Positions 1 through 7,216 of a stretch of 8,070 bases of DNA are shown in pieces; the first letter of the stretch is position 1, and each line of letters opens with the position of its first letter. Under the pieces are notes generated by a model. The model was not told where the DNA came from. It saw nothing but the letters and a program-made list of their open reading frames with translations, and searched no databases. This DNA is from JBBDNV01 sp040877415 (GTDB lineage: Bacteria; Planctomycetota; Planctomycetia; Pirellulales; PALSA-1355): the NCBI GenBank assembly GCA_040877415.1, contig JBBDNV010000016.1:1-8070 (forward strand), written 5' to 3'. The position numbers and the translations under genes were made by a program.

Positions 1-2
1 AG

Positions 3-2285
3 GCCGTTGAACACACGGACGGCCCGCTGTTGATTCTGGCCGGGCCGGGCAGCGGGAAGACGCGCGTCGTTACCCACCGCGTGGCCAACCTGCTCAGTCG
101 CGGCGTGCCGGCCCGGCAAATTGTCGCGCTCACCTTCACCAACAAGGCGGCCGACGAGATGCTGGCTCGCGTCGAAGTGCTGGCCCCGGGCCAACCGGTG
201 TGGATGAGCACGTTTCACCGCTTCTGCTCGCGGCTGCTAAGGCAATACGCCCCGTCGGTGGGCCTGTCGGAAAACTTCACGATCTACGACACGGCCGACA
301 GCCGGCAGGTGCTCCGGCGCACGCTCGACGAATTGGACCTCGACGCGGCGATCTACACGCCCGAGCGCATCGCGTCGGCCATCAGTTGGGCCAAGAACAA
401 CCTGATCACCGCGGACGAGTATCGGCCCCGGCCGGGCAATCCGCTGGGGCAAATCGTGTCCCGGGTCTATCCGGTCTACCAGGCGCGGCTGTTGGCTTCC
501 GCCGCCGTCGACTTCGACGACCTGCTGTTGCACGTCGCCATGCTGTTGCGCGAAAACCCCGAGACGCGCGCCGCGCTTGACGAGCGCTTTCGCTACATCC
601 TGGTCGACGAGTATCAGGATACCAACCTGGCCCAGTACACGATCGTGCGGGCCCTTTCGATCGACGCGCCGAACCTGGCCGTCACCGGCGACCCGGACCA
701 GTCGATCTACGGTTGGCGCGGAGCGAACCTGAGCAACATTCTGGATTTCGAGCACGACTATCCCGACGTTCACGTGGTGAAACTGGAACGCAACTACCGC
801 AGCACGAAGTCCATTCTGCGCGTCGCCGACCACCTGATCAGCTACAACCAAAAGCGCAAGAAGAAAGGACTCTACACCGAGAACGACGAAGGCACGAGCG
901 TGCGGCTGGTGAACTACGCCGACCAGCGGTCCGAAGCCGAAAGCATCGCCGCGACCATTGCCGGCGAAGTTCGCGCCGGCCGCCGCCGGCCGCGCGATTT
1001 CGCCGTCTTCTATCGCGTCAACGCCCTGTCGCGCAGCCTCGAATTCGCGCTGCGCGACGAGGGGGTCCCGTACCAGATGGTCAACGGGCTGGAGTTCTAC
1101 CAGCGCCGAGAAATCAAGGACGTGCTGGCCTACCTGCAGCTCGTGAACAACCCGCGCGACGACGTCTCGCTCGTGCGCGTCATCAACAATCCGCCGCGGG
1201 CGATCGGCAAAAGTACGATTGCGCGGCTGGGCGAGCACGCGGCCCGGCACGGCCTGTCGCTTTTGGACGCCGCCCGCGAAAGCGGCCTCATCGAATCGCT
1301 GGGCAAGCGCGCCGCGGTGGCCGTGGCCAAATTCGTCGCGCTTTACGACCGGCTTGCGCTTTTGGCGGCGGCGCCGGTCGAGGAGATCATGGGGCACGTG
1401 CTGGCCGAGTCGGGCTACCAGCAGTTTCTCGTGGATTCCGAAGACGACGAAGACCAGGAACGGCTGGCCAACATCCAGGAACTCTTGACCGCCGCCCGGC
1501 AGTTCGACGAGTGTTTCGCCGGCGACGGCGCGCTGGAGGCTTTTTTGGAGGAAGCCAGCCTGGTCAACGATACCGACGCCTGGGCGGTCGACGACGACCG
1601 CGCGACGCTGATGACGCTGCACGCCTCGAAGGGGCTGGAGTTTCCCGTGGTGTTCATCGTGGCGCTCGAAGACGGTCTGTTGCCGCACGAACGCAGCCGC
1701 AACGACGAAAACGATCTGGAGGAGGAGCGCCGGCTGTTGTTCGTCGGCATCACAAGGGCCCGCGAAGAGCTGCAATTGAGCCTGGCGACGAATCGCGAAT
1801 TCCGCGGCCAAAGGCGGCGGACCGTGCCCAGCCAGTTTCTCATGGAGCTGCCCCGGGCAGAAATGGAAGTGCTGGGTCCCGCGCCGTCCGCCGCACCCGA
1901 TTGGGCCACGACGGAAGACGACGCCGAGTCCCGGCGCGCCGCCGCAGGTGCCGACGAATTCTCCTGGGAAGCGGACTCAATGCGAGAGCTCCCAGCGCGA
2001 TCGTCCTCGTCAAGCCCGGCGTCGGCCGCGAAACGCCCGATCGGCCCGCTGGCCACGGCCGCCGAACTTCACCGCGGCCGGCAGGGCGACGCCCCGCGCG
2101 TTTCCCCCGAAGTGTTTCACCAGGGGATGCTCGTGCGGCATCCCGACTACGGCCTGGGCAAAATCGTGGCGCTCAGCGGCAGCGGTGCCAGACGTTCTGC
2201 CACCGTGCTGTTCGCCTCCGACGCCGGCGAAAAAAATTTCGTGCTCGCCAAAAGCCCGCTCCGCCCCGCCAAGAGCGGTCACTAG
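3..2285 (+). CDS. pcrA: UvrD/PcrA-type superfamily 1A DNA helicase, 5' end cut by the window edge
   Basis: An ATP-dependent 3'-5' DNA helicase used in nucleotide excision repair and in clearing stalled RNA polymerase or replication blocks. The frame is already open at base 3 and reads AVEHTDGPLLILAGPGSGKT, so the true start lies upstream, probably 10-20 residues away; 760 residues are visible, close to full family length. Counting from base 3, the order is: Walker A AGPGSGKT (13-20), motif Ia FTNKAADEM, motif II DEYQDTN (202-208), motif III GDPDQSIYGWRG (229-240), motif IV LERNYRS, motif V TLHASKGLEFPVVF, and motif VI LLFVGITRARE (578-588, with its arginine finger). A serine/alanine-rich, probably disordered linker (about 620-705) follows. 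The last domain, GMLVRHPDYGLGKIV onward (from about 708), matches the C-terminal Tudor-like domain by which PcrA binds RNA polymerase. That domain argues against Rep, which lacks it; PcrA versus UvrD is only a naming choice. No disabling change is seen. Confidence 0.95.
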   Translation, partial: AVEHTDGPLLILAGPGSGKTRVVTHRVANLLSRGVPARQIVALTFTNKAADEMLARVEVLAPGQPVWMSTFHRFCSRLLRQYAPSVGLSENFTIYDTADSRQVLRRTLDELDLDAAIYTPERIASAISWAKNNLITADEYRPRPGNPLGQIVSRVYPVYQARLLASAAVDFDDLLLHVAMLLRENPETRAALDERFRYILVDEYQDTNLAQYTIVRALSIDAPNLAVTGDPDQSIYGWRGANLSNILDFEHDYPDVHVVKLERNYRSTKSILRVADHLISYNQKRKKKGLYTENDEGTSVRLVNYADQRSEAESIAATIAGEVRAGRRRPRDFAVFYRVNALSRSLEFALRDEGVPYQMVNGLEFYQRREIKDVLAYLQLVNNPRDDVSLVRVINNPPRAIGKSTIARLGEHAARHGLSLLDAARESGLIESLGKRAAVAVAKFVALYDRLALLAAAPVEEIMGHVLAESGYQQFLVDSEDDEDQERLANIQELLTAARQFDECFAGDGALEAFLEEASLVNDTDAWAVDDDRATLMTLHASKGLEFPVVFIVALEDGLLPHERSRNDENDLEEERRLLFVGITRAREELQLSLATNREFRGQRRRTVPSQFLMELPRAEMEVLGPAPSAAPDWATTEDDAESRRAAAGADEFSWEADSMRELPARSSSSSPASAAKRPIGPLATAAELHRGRQGDAPRVSPEVFHQGMLVRHPDYGLGKIVALSGSGARRSATVLFASDAGEKNFVLAKSPLRPAKSGH

Positions 2286-2287
2286 GA
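2284..2287 (+). promoter_or_regulatory. Ribosome binding site AGGA overlapping the helicase stop codon
   Basis: AGGA begins inside the TAG stop of the helicase gene and lies 8 bases before the ATG at 2296. It favours that start over the ATG at 2287, whose first base is the last base of this motif. Ribosomes finishing the helicase would stop on top of this site, which suggests translational coupling. The spacing is seen; the coupling is inferred. Confidence 0.5.
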
Positions 2288-2295
2288 TGGAAGGC

Positions 2296-3750
2296 ATGAA
2301 ACCGGCCTATCCAAAAATCGCGCAATTGAAAAACGTCGATGAGTTGCGCGAGCGATTGGCGGCGCTCGGGCTCGATCTGCCAGTCGATGACGAGATCCTC
2401 ACCGCGGCGGCCGGCTCACCACTTGCCGAACCGCTTTCGATCGGCCCCTTCACGGTCGGCAACCGCTGGTGCATCCATCCGATGGAAGGCTGGGACGCTC
2501 AGCGCGACGGTTCGCCGTCGGCACATACGCTGCGCCGCTGGCGCAATTTCGGCACTAGCGGCGCGAAACTGATTTGGGGCGGCGAAGCGGCCGCCGTCGT
2601 CCCCGCGGGACGCGCCAACCCGAATCAGACACTGGCCACGCCCGAAAACCGCTCGGGCCTGTCGGCGCTGTTGGACGGATTGCGGCGAGCGCATGCCGAG
2701 CGGTTCGGCGAAACGTCCGATCTCTGCGTCGGCCTGCAACTGACCCATTCCGGGCGCTTCTGCCGCCCGAATGGTCCCCCGGAGCCGCGACTGGCCTATC
2801 ACCATCCGCTGCTCGATGCCAAGTTTCATATTGACCCGCATGACGCATCGCTCGTTTTGAGCGACGGCGAAGTCGAACGGCTCATCGACGCCTACGTGAT
2901 TTGTGCCGGTTTGGCGCGCGACGTGGGCTTCGACTTCGTCGATATCAAGTCGTGCCACGGTTATCTTTTGCACGAATTCTTGAGCGCCCGCACTCGACCG
3001 GGCAGATTCGGCGGCGACTTCGCCGGGCGCACGCGGCTGCTGACGACGATCATCCGGCGCGTCCGCGCGGAATACCCCGATCTGGCGGTCGGCGTGCGTC
3101 TCAGCGTGTTTGACACCGTGCCCTATCAGACGAGCCGCGAAATCGGGCAACCGTACCCCTACGACGACCAGTTGCCGTATCAATTCGGTTTCGGCGTGGC
3201 CGAAGACGATCCGCTGGCCATCGATCTGGCCGAGCCGATCGCCTTGATTCGCTTGCTCAAGGAGTTGGGCGTGATGGCCGTCAACATCTCCTGTGGCAGC
3301 CCGTATTACTGCCCGCACGTGCAGCGGCCGGCCATCTTTCCGCCCAGCGACGGCTATTTGCCCCCCGAAGATCCGCTCGTGGGCGCGTGGCGCCAAATCG
3401 ACGCGGCAAGGCGCTGCAAGGAAGCGGTGGGCGACATGGTGATGATCGGCACGGGCTACTCGTATTTGCAGGATTATCTGCCGCACGTGGCACAGGCGGT
3501 TGTGCGGCGCGGTTGGACCGACGCGGTGGGGCTGGGGCGGATGGTGCTTGCTTATCCGGAAATGCCCGTCGACACGCTCACGCTCGGCCAGTTGGCCCGC
3601 AAACGCGTGTGCCGCACATTCAGCGATTGTACGACGGGCCCCCGCAACGGACTGGTCTCGGGTTGTTTCCCGCTCGACCCTTATTACAAGGCCCTGCCCG
3701 AAGCCCGCCTGCTCAAATCGCTCAAGCAGGAGGCCGGCCAAGAGGGTTAG
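2296..3750 (+). CDS. Old Yellow Enzyme-family NADH:flavin oxidoreductase (FMN TIM barrel)
   Basis: A probable cytosolic FMN-dependent oxidoreductase of the OYE / 2,4-dienoyl-CoA reductase group, 484 residues; substrate unknown. An N-terminal extension of about 40 residues precedes the barrel, which begins near LSIGPFTVGNRW. Family landmarks are HPMEG (61-65), GLQLTHSGR (147-154, flavin/substrate loop), VDIKSCHGYLLHEFLSAR (active site), GVRLS with Arg268, the phosphate-site GTG (385-387) and GLGRM (412-416). In YqjM-like enzymes the active site reads H-x-x-H; here it is Lys218-x-x-His221. The tail carries Cys439, Cys445 and Cys457, resembling but not matching the four-cysteine Fe-S motif of dienoyl-CoA reductase. 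The NAD(P)H domains of that enzyme are absent. Two ATGs compete, at 2287 and 2296. I prefer 2296 because AGGA at 2284-2287 lies 8 bases upstream, whereas 2287 has no spaced RBS; the longer form would be 487 residues. It directly follows the helicase stop, so the two are probably co-transcribed. The family call is firm and the role is not. Confidence 0.88.
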   Translation: MKPAYPKIAQLKNVDELRERLAALGLDLPVDDEILTAAAGSPLAEPLSIGPFTVGNRWCIHPMEGWDAQRDGSPSAHTLRRWRNFGTSGAKLIWGGEAAAVVPAGRANPNQTLATPENRSGLSALLDGLRRAHAERFGETSDLCVGLQLTHSGRFCRPNGPPEPRLAYHHPLLDAKFHIDPHDASLVLSDGEVERLIDAYVICAGLARDVGFDFVDIKSCHGYLLHEFLSARTRPGRFGGDFAGRTRLLTTIIRRVRAEYPDLAVGVRLSVFDTVPYQTSREIGQPYPYDDQLPYQFGFGVAEDDPLAIDLAEPIALIRLLKELGVMAVNISCGSPYYCPHVQRPAIFPPSDGYLPPEDPLVGAWRQIDAARRCKEAVGDMVMIGTGYSYLQDYLPHVAQAVVRRGWTDAVGLGRMVLAYPEMPVDTLTLGQLARKRVCRTFSDCTTGPRNGLVSGCFPLDPYYKALPEARLLKSLKQEAGQEG

Positions 3751-3784
3751 TCGATCGCGCTGGCCCTTGGATGCCAAAGCGACC

Positions 3785-3813
3785 TTCCCGCTGCGCTGGG
3801 CGCCGACTAGAAT
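3785..3813 (+). promoter_or_regulatory. Candidate sigma70-type promoter for mfd
   Basis: TAGAAT at 3808-3813 matches the TATAAT consensus at five of six bases. A weak -35 (TTCCCG, 3785-3790, three of six) lies 17 bases upstream. Initiation about 7 bases downstream of the -10 would fall near 3820, only some 4 bases before the ATG of mfd at 3824, so the transcript would be leaderless or nearly so. This agrees with the absence of any purine-rich RBS before that ATG. The poor -35 keeps confidence moderate. Confidence 0.42.
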
Positions 3814-3823
3814 TCCCGCACAC

Positions 3824-6800
3824 ATGACCGGCGCGCAATCAGCCGTTACCGCGCCCGTTCAGCTAAACGATCTGGTCGGGCGACTGGAAGCGCAACGCGG
3901 CTTTGCCGAGGTGATCGCCAGCTTACAAGCTGGGCATGCGGCCACGCTGGGCGGAGTCTGGGGGTCGAGCTGCGCGCTGGTGGCGGCCTCGCTAGTGCGC
4001 CATGCACCGGGTCCGCTGGTCGTCGTCTGGCCCCACATGGACGACATCGACGACTTTTGCGACGACCTGGCGCTGTTCACGTCGATGACGCCCGAACGAT
4101 TCCCGGCCTGGCAGCGCGAATCGCGCGAAACGGTCATCCACGACGAAATCTACGGCGAGCGTTTGCGGCTGTTGAAGCTGCTGGGCGCGGCGGATCCGCC
4201 GCGCCTCGTGGCGACGAGCATTCAGAGCCTGCTGCAGCCGGTGCCGGGCCGCGAGACGCTTGCGCGGCACACGCGCCGCATCCGCCGCGGCGACACGCTC
4301 GACGTCAAGGAACTGCTTTCGTGGCTGGTGGCCGGCGGATTTCACAACACCAGCGCCGTGGAGCTGCCCGGCGAATTTGCGCCGCGCGGGGGCATCGTCG
4401 ACGTGTTTGCCCCCGATTGGTACGACCCGGTGCGCATCGAGCTCGTGGGCGACGAGGTGGAATCGATCCGCCGCTTCGAAGTGGCCGCGCAGCGCAGCCT
4501 GGCCGCGCTTGCGGAAATCGACATCACGCTCGCCGCCCGCGGCGAACCCGACGGTGAGCACTTCGCCGGCTACTTGCCCACTAGCGCCTGGTTCTACCTG
4601 GTCGAGCCGGTCGACCTGGAAGAGGAAGGTCGCCGCTACCTGGAACGCCTGGAACGCCCGCAGGACGTTCACGGCGTCGCCCCCACGATGCGCCAGATCA
4701 CGCGCTTTGCATCGGTCACGGCGGCCAGCGTGCCGACCGGTTCGCTGGAAACCACGTGCCACTTGGGCATCGAGTCGGTCGAACGCTTCAGCGGCGACAT
4801 CGGCAAGGTGCGCGATGAGCTGGACGCCGCCATGGGCGCCGACGGCGGCGGACAGGAGGTGTTCATCGTCTGCCAGACCGAAGCCGAGTCCGAGCGCCTC
4901 GGGGAAATCTTCTCGACGACGAAACTCGCGGCCGCCGGCAAGCTCGCCTATCCGATCGGCCGGCTCAAGTGCGGATTCCGCCTGGTGAGCGAGGGGATCG
5001 CGCTGGTGAGCGGCAGCGAGCTGTTTCACCGGGCCGATTTGAATCGCCCCTCGCGCCGCCGCATGGGGCGCGCAATCGACAGTTTTCTCGAGCTGCGCGA
5101 CGGCGACTACGTCGTTCATCTTTCGCACGGCATCGGCCGCTACCGCGGACTGCAACTGCTGGAAAAGGCGCATCAGGCCGAAGAGCACCTGGTGATCGAA
5201 TTCCACGGCGACACGAAGGTTTACGTGCCCGCCTCGAAAATCGAGCTGGTGCAGAAATACGTCGGCGGCAACAAGAAGAGTCGGCCCACTTTGGCGCACG
5301 TCGGCGGGCGAATGTGGCCCCGGCAGAAAGAAGCGGCACGTTTGGCGGTCACCGACCTGGCCGCCGACATGCTCGAATTGCAGGCCGCCCGCGCGCTGCG
5401 TCCGGGCATCAAGTTCAACCGCGACACACCTTGGCAGCGCGAATTCGACGCCTCGTTTCCCTACGCGGAAACGCCCGATCAATTGACCTCGATGGCGGCC
5501 ATCAAGTCCGACATGGTGCAATCGCGCCCCATGGACCGCCTGCTGTGCGGCGACGTGGGGTTCGGCAAGACGGAGCTGGCCATGAGGGCCGCCTTCCAGG
5601 TGGTCGACAACGGCTACCAGGTAGCCCTGCTCGTGCCAACCACGATTTTGGCCGAGCAGCATTTGCGCACGTTTTGCGGGCGGATGGCCGAGTTTCCCAT
5701 CGCCATCGCTGCCTTGTCGCGATTTTGCTCGCCCAAAGAAACGCGCGAGATTCTCGAAGGCCTGGCCACGGGCACGATCGACATCGTCATCGGCACGCAC
5801 CGCCTGGCACAGCAGGACGTGGCCTTTAAGAACCTCGGGCTGGTGATCATCGACGAGGAGCAGCGCTTTGGCGTGGAAGTGAAGGAACGTCTCAAAGCTC
5901 TGCGGCAGACGGTCGACGTGTTGACGATGACGGCCACTCCGATTCCGCGCACCTTGCACCTTTCGCTGTTGGGCGTGCGCGACATATCGAACCTGGAAAC
6001 GCCCCCCGACGACCGGCTGGCGATCGAGACGCGCGTCACCCGGTTCGACCCGGCGCTGGTGCGCCACGCCGTCCTGCGCGAGCTGAACCGCGACGGCCAG
6101 ATCTATTTCGTCCACAATCGCGTGCAGGACATCGAAAAGATAGCCCGCCAACTCGAAGAAATCGTCCCCGAAGCCCGCATCCGCATCGGCCACGGACAAA
6201 TGTCCGAAGGCGACCTGGAGCGCGTGATGCTCGATTTTGTCGATTATCGGTTCGACCTGCTGCTCGCCACCACGATCGTCGAAAGCGGGCTGGACATTCC
6301 CAACGCCAACACGATTTTCATCGACGAAGCCGATCGCTACGGCCTGGCCGATTTGCACCAACTGCGGGGCCGCGTCGGGCGGTACAAGCATCGGGCCTAT
6401 TGTTACCTGCTCGTGGATCCCCACAAGCACCTTTCGAGCACCGCGGCGCGGCGGCTGCGGGCCATCGAAGAATTCAGCCAGATGGGCTCGGGCTTTGCCA
6501 TCGCCATGCGCGATCTCGAGCTGCGCGGCGCCGGCAACATTCTGGGAACGCAGCAGAGCGGGCACATCGCCACGGTCGGCTACGAGCTGTATTGCGAGCT
6601 GTTGGAACAGGCCGTTCGCCGGCTCAAGCAGTTGCCGCCCAAGGTTTCGGTGGACGTGGCGATCGACCTGCCGTGCCAGGCGTACCTGCCGCGCTCGTAC
6701 GTTTCCGACATGCGGCTGAAGATCGACCTTTATCGCCGCCTGGCGCGGCTGTCGAACATGGACCAGTGGGAAGACCTGGCGGCCGAGCTGGTGGATCGCT

Positions 6801-7072
6801 TCGGCCCGCGGCCGGCCGAGGTCGAGCGGATGCTGCTCGTGGCCAAATTGCGCATCTGGGCCCACGCCTGGCAGATCGAGTCGATTCACCTCGAAGAAGG
6901 TTACGTGGTGTTTCGCTACATCGCGCGGCGGCGGATCGAGCAGTTGGCTCAACGCTCTGGGAGGCGGCTACGGATTGTCGACGACGAAAGCGCCTATCTT
7001 CCTCTTGGAAAAGACGTTACGGAGAGCGACCAGATCGTAAGGCTGGTGGAATCTCTGTTGCGGCCCGAGTAA
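3824..7072 (+). CDS. mfd: Transcription-repair coupling factor Mfd (superfamily 2 DNA translocase)
   Basis: Mfd recognises RNA polymerase stalled at a DNA lesion, pushes it off by ATP-driven translocation on double-stranded DNA, and recruits UvrA for excision repair. The protein has 1082 residues, slightly shorter than E. coli Mfd (1148). In order: the N-terminal UvrB-like module (about 1-330), including ELLSWLVAGGF (from 163) and PRGGIVDVF (187-195); the RNA polymerase-interacting domain (about 420-500) with DGDYVVHLSHGIGRY from 426 and YVPASKIELVQKYVG; the RecG-like motor with Walker A GDVGFGKT (576-583), DEEQRFGV (677-684), TATPIPRTL, TIVESGLDIPNANT and QLRGRVGR (846-853); the translocation (TRG) motif region FSQMGSGFAIAMRDLELRGAGNILG (from 884); and the C-terminal TRCF domain that masks UvrA binding. 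The N-terminal module has no usable Walker A, as is normal for Mfd. No in-frame ATG lies just upstream and homology begins soon after this Met, which supports the start. No Shine-Dalgarno is visible. All motor motifs are intact. Confidence 0.97.
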   Translation: MTGAQSAVTAPVQLNDLVGRLEAQRGFAEVIASLQAGHAATLGGVWGSSCALVAASLVRHAPGPLVVVWPHMDDIDDFCDDLALFTSMTPERFPAWQRESRETVIHDEIYGERLRLLKLLGAADPPRLVATSIQSLLQPVPGRETLARHTRRIRRGDTLDVKELLSWLVAGGFHNTSAVELPGEFAPRGGIVDVFAPDWYDPVRIELVGDEVESIRRFEVAAQRSLAALAEIDITLAARGEPDGEHFAGYLPTSAWFYLVEPVDLEEEGRRYLERLERPQDVHGVAPTMRQITRFASVTAASVPTGSLETTCHLGIESVERFSGDIGKVRDELDAAMGADGGGQEVFIVCQTEAESERLGEIFSTTKLAAAGKLAYPIGRLKCGFRLVSEGIALVSGSELFHRADLNRPSRRRMGRAIDSFLELRDGDYVVHLSHGIGRYRGLQLLEKAHQAEEHLVIEFHGDTKVYVPASKIELVQKYVGGNKKSRPTLAHVGGRMWPRQKEAARLAVTDLAADMLELQAARALRPGIKFNRDTPWQREFDASFPYAETPDQLTSMAAIKSDMVQSRPMDRLLCGDVGFGKTELAMRAAFQVVDNGYQVALLVPTTILAEQHLRTFCGRMAEFPIAIAALSRFCSPKETREILEGLATGTIDIVIGTHRLAQQDVAFKNLGLVIIDEEQRFGVEVKERLKALRQTVDVLTMTATPIPRTLHLSLLGVRDISNLETPPDDRLAIETRVTRFDPALVRHAVLRELNRDGQIYFVHNRVQDIEKIARQLEEIVPEARIRIGHGQMSEGDLERVMLDFVDYRFDLLLATTIVESGLDIPNANTIFIDEADRYGLADLHQLRGRVGRYKHRAYCYLLVDPHKHLSSTAARRLRAIEEFSQMGSGFAIAMRDLELRGAGNILGTQQSGHIATVGYELYCELLEQAVRRLKQLPPKVSVDVAIDLPCQAYLPRSYVSDMRLKIDLYRRLARLSNMDQWEDLAAELVDRFGPRPAEVERMLLVAKLRIWAHAWQIESIHLEEGYVVFRYIARRRIEQLAQRSGRRLRIVDDESAYLPLGKDVTESDQIVRLVESLLRPE

Positions 7073-7086
7073 AACCTTCCTATAAT
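7058..7086 (+). promoter_or_regulatory. Sigma70-type promoter for the SurA-like foldase gene
   Basis: A perfect TATAAT at 7081-7086 is preceded, with the ideal 17-base spacer, by TTGCGG at 7058-7063 (three of six consensus bases, with the key TTG). The -35 lies inside the last codons of mfd and the -10 starts 8 bases after its stop. Initiation would fall near 7093, giving a leader of roughly 120 bases before the GTG at 7217. The CCCGC just after the -10 is shared with the element upstream of mfd. Confidence 0.55.
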
Positions 7087-7095
7087 CCCGCCCCG

Positions 7096-7127
7096 CCGGA
7101 GAGTATGCGTTAGCAATTGCCCTCCGG
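7096..7127 (+). repeat. Inverted repeat in the foldase leader
   Basis: CCGGAG (7096-7101) and CTCCGG (7122-7127) can form a 6-bp stem closing a 20-base loop. The loop itself contains the 8-bp palindrome GCAATTGC (7113-7120). The left arm includes a GGAG that could act as an RBS for the two-codon ORF at 7105. No U-run follows, so this is not an mfd terminator. A role in the leader is an inference from the pairing alone. Confidence 0.35.
7105..7113 (+). other. Two-codon upstream ORF (ATG CGT TAG) in the foldase leader
   Basis: ATG-CGT-TAG would encode fMet-Arg and stop. GGAG at 7098-7101 ends three bases before the ATG, which is tighter than ideal. The ORF lies within the transcribed leader if the promoter at 7058-7086 is used. 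Such a short ORF can arise by chance, so a regulatory role is speculative. Confidence 0.2.
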
Positions 7128-7143
7128 TCGCGGGTCCTATCAC

Positions 7144-7158
7144 GGGGTGTTCCACCCC
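7144..7158 (+). other. Perfect GC-rich hairpin in the foldase leader
   Basis: GGGGTG (7144-7149), a TTC loop and CACCCC (7153-7158) make a perfect 6-bp stem with a three-base loop. It lies about 58 bases before the GTG start. It is followed by AAGTGCG rather than a T-run, so it is not a standard intrinsic terminator. It may stabilise the mRNA 5' end or affect translation. Confidence 0.4.
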
Positions 7159-7216
7159 AAGTGCGCGTCCGAGCGTGTTCCGCTTTTCCATCGGGCTTGG
7201 CCGATTCAGGTTGAAC

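Noticed and set aside
237..1811. A 524-codon open frame on the - strand opposite the helicase
   Set aside because: Same codon-bias effect; low-complexity arginine/valine/glutamine-rich translation with no family resemblance, and the + strand carries all helicase motifs.
713..2299. A 528-codon + strand frame overlapping the helicase
   Set aside because: Arginine/proline/alanine-rich out-of-frame reading of the helicase gene, with no recognisable motif.
3764..3780. TTGG-ATG-CCAA inverted repeat as a terminator of the flavoenzyme gene
   Set aside because: Only four base pairs, with mismatches outside the stem and no T-run after it.
3500..3823. Upstream extension of the mfd frame into the flavoenzyme gene
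   Set aside because: The frame stays open by chance, but the added residues resemble no Mfd N-terminus and overlap a well-supported gene; family-like sequence begins after the ATG at 3824.
2416..3825. A 469-codon open frame on the - strand opposite the flavoenzyme
   Set aside because: Shadow frame of the oxidoreductase; no domain or plausible start context.
3992..6952. A 986-codon open frame on the - strand opposite mfd
   Set aside because: Long antisense frames are expected opposite GC-rich coding DNA with strong third-position bias. Its translation has no recognisable domain, while the + strand encodes a complete Mfd.
7144..7165. GGGGTG/CACCCC hairpin as the mfd terminator
   Set aside because: The stem is good but no T-run follows, and it lies downstream of the next gene's promoter.
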